Part shown: positions 19,477 to 21,177 of the stretch, piece after piece
Layout: each line of letters starts with the position of its first letter
Position numbering within the stretch: the stretch's first letter is position 1
Source: Mucidula mucida
Taxonomy: Eukaryota; Basidiomycota; Agaricomycetes; Agaricales; Physalacriaceae
Assembly (NCBI GenBank): GCA_015501055.1
Contig: JADNYV010000583.1
Location: 1 to 21,177, forward strand
Direction: 5' to 3'
Length of the DNA stretch: 21,177 bases
Notes under the pieces: model-generated
Seen by the model: only the letters and a program-made list of their open reading frames with translations
Told to the model about the DNA's origin: nothing
Databases searched by the model: none
Translations under genes and position numbers: made by a program

Positions 19477-20767
19477 TACACGACCTCCATTCGGTTTACC
19501 CTTCTGCATTCTGTTACATAGCATTTCCTTTTCCTTCAACATCTACATCTACAACGAACATTGAACACTGCCTACAACATCTAGTTTCCACGTTTATATC
19601 TCATGACTCGATATTTTGACGTTTTCCCCCTCATGTCACAGAAACGCGGTCTTGGCGTGGTCAGTGTAGGATGTGCTTAAGCGCGGTGGCTCATCGTAAT
19701 GATGATACCCTGTACCCACGACATCGACGCAGAACAAGATCTGTCTATTCGAATGCCCATTGCCCACGAATCTATCACGCCTTGATTCTTCGCTCCCATG
19801 TCACTGAGGGGTACAGCACGCGGAAGTATTTTCGTCACCGGCGCCTCACCTGGCCTTCCCGCTCTGGAGTGCTCTAGTTATCGCAGATCTGCCTTCCAAG
19901 CCTCAAGCCAGCGCGACTCAAGGACTCGGAACTAAAAGTGCTGAACGCAGGTGTCCAACAACAGTTCATCCTCATCAGTCCTATGACTTTTGATTCTGAA
20001 AGTAACGTCGCGCTCTATGCAGTGTCTACTGCTAACCAACATCCAAAATTTTGAGTGAGCTGCAGGCCAACTACATAAATGTCATACCTGCTTACCTGCA
20101 GCTTTTTTTTTTTTTTTTGCTAAACCGAAAAGTCAAGGCCGCCACATTTGTCCCTTCTGGGCTCTACATGGTCCAATTTACTCCGTCATATTGCACAGCT
20201 ATGCCATTGTGGATTTACGCGCGTCGTTCGCAGTACTTTCTTCTGGGAGAATCTGATTCTCACCACAGCCAGAGTTTCACGACGGTATGCGCATCATAGC
20301 GCCTATCCGCTGATTATAGCTGCTGGAAGAGCCGACAAGCTTACCAAAACACGCATGTCGCTTGATGAGCTCGGTTATTATGCCGCCTCGCATTTCGGCC
20401 GCCACGGTCTTCTACGAAGTTTGAAGCCGGCAAATCAGAGCTGGCCTCGTAAGGAAAAAGCTACGGTCACGTTGAACTTGACATAAACTAAGATTTCTCG
20501 TCGTGGCGTTCGTGCTCGATATAAAAATCCTTGAATTCCCGCCACACAGAGGGATGAACTGAAATAAATTTGATGGGGTACCTATGAATGCAAGTCCGGG
20601 AATATTTAAACAATGAGAAAAGATAAGCGAATGACTATGACAGACCAACGCTAGCCATGAAGGGTATGGAAAACACGAGAGCAAAAAATCCGAAAGAGTG
20701 ACAGGTGATACTCGGTTAATATACAGTAAGTCAGGAGTAGGAAAACATGTACAAGAGCAGTCAGATG
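19477..20767. other. Intergenic region right of the transporter
   Basis: About 1.3 kb with the transporter 3' end, the possible dehydrogenase fragment at 19825-20054, a 16-T run at 20103-20118 and several short open frames (20148-20486 the longest in the right part) without recognisable motifs. The right end should hold the 3' end of the minus-strand gene that stops at 20768. Confidence 0.4.
19825..20054 (+). pseudogene. Possible short-chain dehydrogenase remnant
   Basis: Three fragments in changing frames recall an SDR of the type-2 3-hydroxyacyl-CoA dehydrogenase kind. They are SIFVTGASPGL, like the nucleotide-binding TGxxxGxG region but with the last Gly lost; ALVIADLPSKP with GLGTKSAE, like the second strand and NAD-binding Asp; and DSESNVALYAVSTAN, like the VTSExDV segment. 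The helix between the first two fragments is missing. Nothing recognisable follows downstream. It may be a decayed exon or chance. Confidence 0.3.
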
Positions 20768-21177
20768 TCATCGCAGAAGATCTAAATGCTGATCGTTGGA
20801 CGGGTACCGATAGGCCACAAACTCGGAATCCTGCGCTACAAGCTCCTCGAGCGCTTTTCGCGAGGTCACAGACATCCTCGCACCAGGTGCAGCGCTAGCG
20901 CTAGCGCTTGCGCTCAATGCACTATGCCGCGACGTCGAGCCATATCCGCCATTTGTCATGGAATCATCCAGTCCATCACTTCCGGCCGAACGCCTGAATG
21001 ACGGAACCTGCTGTGCGACGACGTTCTCCTGCATCACATTTCGCTCCGGCTGCTTCTTCCCAAACAGTGACGTCAATCCAAATCGCGACTTGCGCTTGGT
21101 CGGGGCCCCGAAGAAGCTTGCGCGGTTTTGTGAGGAAGAGTCGAGTCGTAAGGATCGACGCGATCAAACGCCAAAAC
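20768..21177 (-). CDS. C-terminal part of an unidentified gene, cut at right edge
   Basis: The stop is at 20768 and the frame is open to at least 21076, with TSLFGKKQPERNVMQE as the first clear part. The same frame continues upstream to about 21150 (NRASFFGAPTKRKSRFG), where an exon boundary or the window edge intervenes. The protein is basic and Ser-rich, then has a low-complexity Ser/Ala stretch (ALSASASASAAPG) encoded by tandem AGCGCT-like hexamers at about 20891-20912. It ends SRKALEELVAQDSEFVAYRY followed by PSNDQHLDLLR. I recognise no domain. It is convergent with the phosphatase-transporter locus. Confidence 0.5.

Noticed and set aside
20891..20912. AGCGCT-like hexamer repeat
   Set aside because: Explained as the coding repeat for the Ser/Ala stretch of the right-edge gene.

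Overview
This is fungal nuclear DNA, most likely from a mushroom-forming basidiomycete (Agaricomycetes). The genes have many short introns (about 45-60 nt, GT..AG), both strands are used, and both classes of mobile element are types expanded in that group.

Layout. (1) Positions 1-4556 hold retrotransposon debris: a plus-strand gag-like fragment cut at the left edge (3-467), then a decayed DIRS-order (tyrosine-recombinase) retrotransposon on the minus strand (about 456-4300) with gag zinc knuckle, reverse transcriptase, RNase H and tyrosine recombinase, all interrupted by frameshifts. (2) Positions 4565-15451 are one complete large DNA transposon of 10,887 bp. It has 372-bp terminal inverted repeats (TIRs) that differ at only 3 positions and is flanked by a perfect 8-bp target duplication, TTATCTAC. 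I assign it to the KDZ (Kyakuja-Dileera-Zisupton) superfamily from its transposase. Inside are a minus-strand KDZ transposase (8400-4965) that is now a pseudogene, and, diverging from it, an intact TET/JBP-type Fe(II)/2-oxoglutarate dioxygenase (8696-10181). Three further plus-strand genes of unknown function follow, each with at least one apparent lesion, and a tRNA-like unit with Pol III box A, box B and an oligo-T terminator lies between two of them. (3) From 15460 on is host DNA: a PP2C-type protein phosphatase (16064-17249) that runs in frame, without a stop codon, into a Pns1/choline-transporter-like membrane protein (17250-19476); then about 1.3 kb with only a possible broken short-chain dehydrogenase fragment; then the C-terminal end of an unidentified minus-strand gene at the right edge.

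How the parts fit. The KDZ element is built around a central divergent promoter. The transposase is transcribed toward the left TIR and the cargo toward the right TIR. A long inverted repeat (8548-8637) sits in the shared promoter. The transposase has a nonsense codon, three apparent frameshifts and a missing block, yet the TIRs are about 99% identical and the target duplication is perfect. The simplest reading is that this copy was moved in trans by a transposase from elsewhere. The dioxygenase keeps its whole reading frame and its HxD...H and Arg residues, so this copy could still supply a nucleic-acid-modifying enzyme. All exon joins are my reading of splice signals and have no transcript support.
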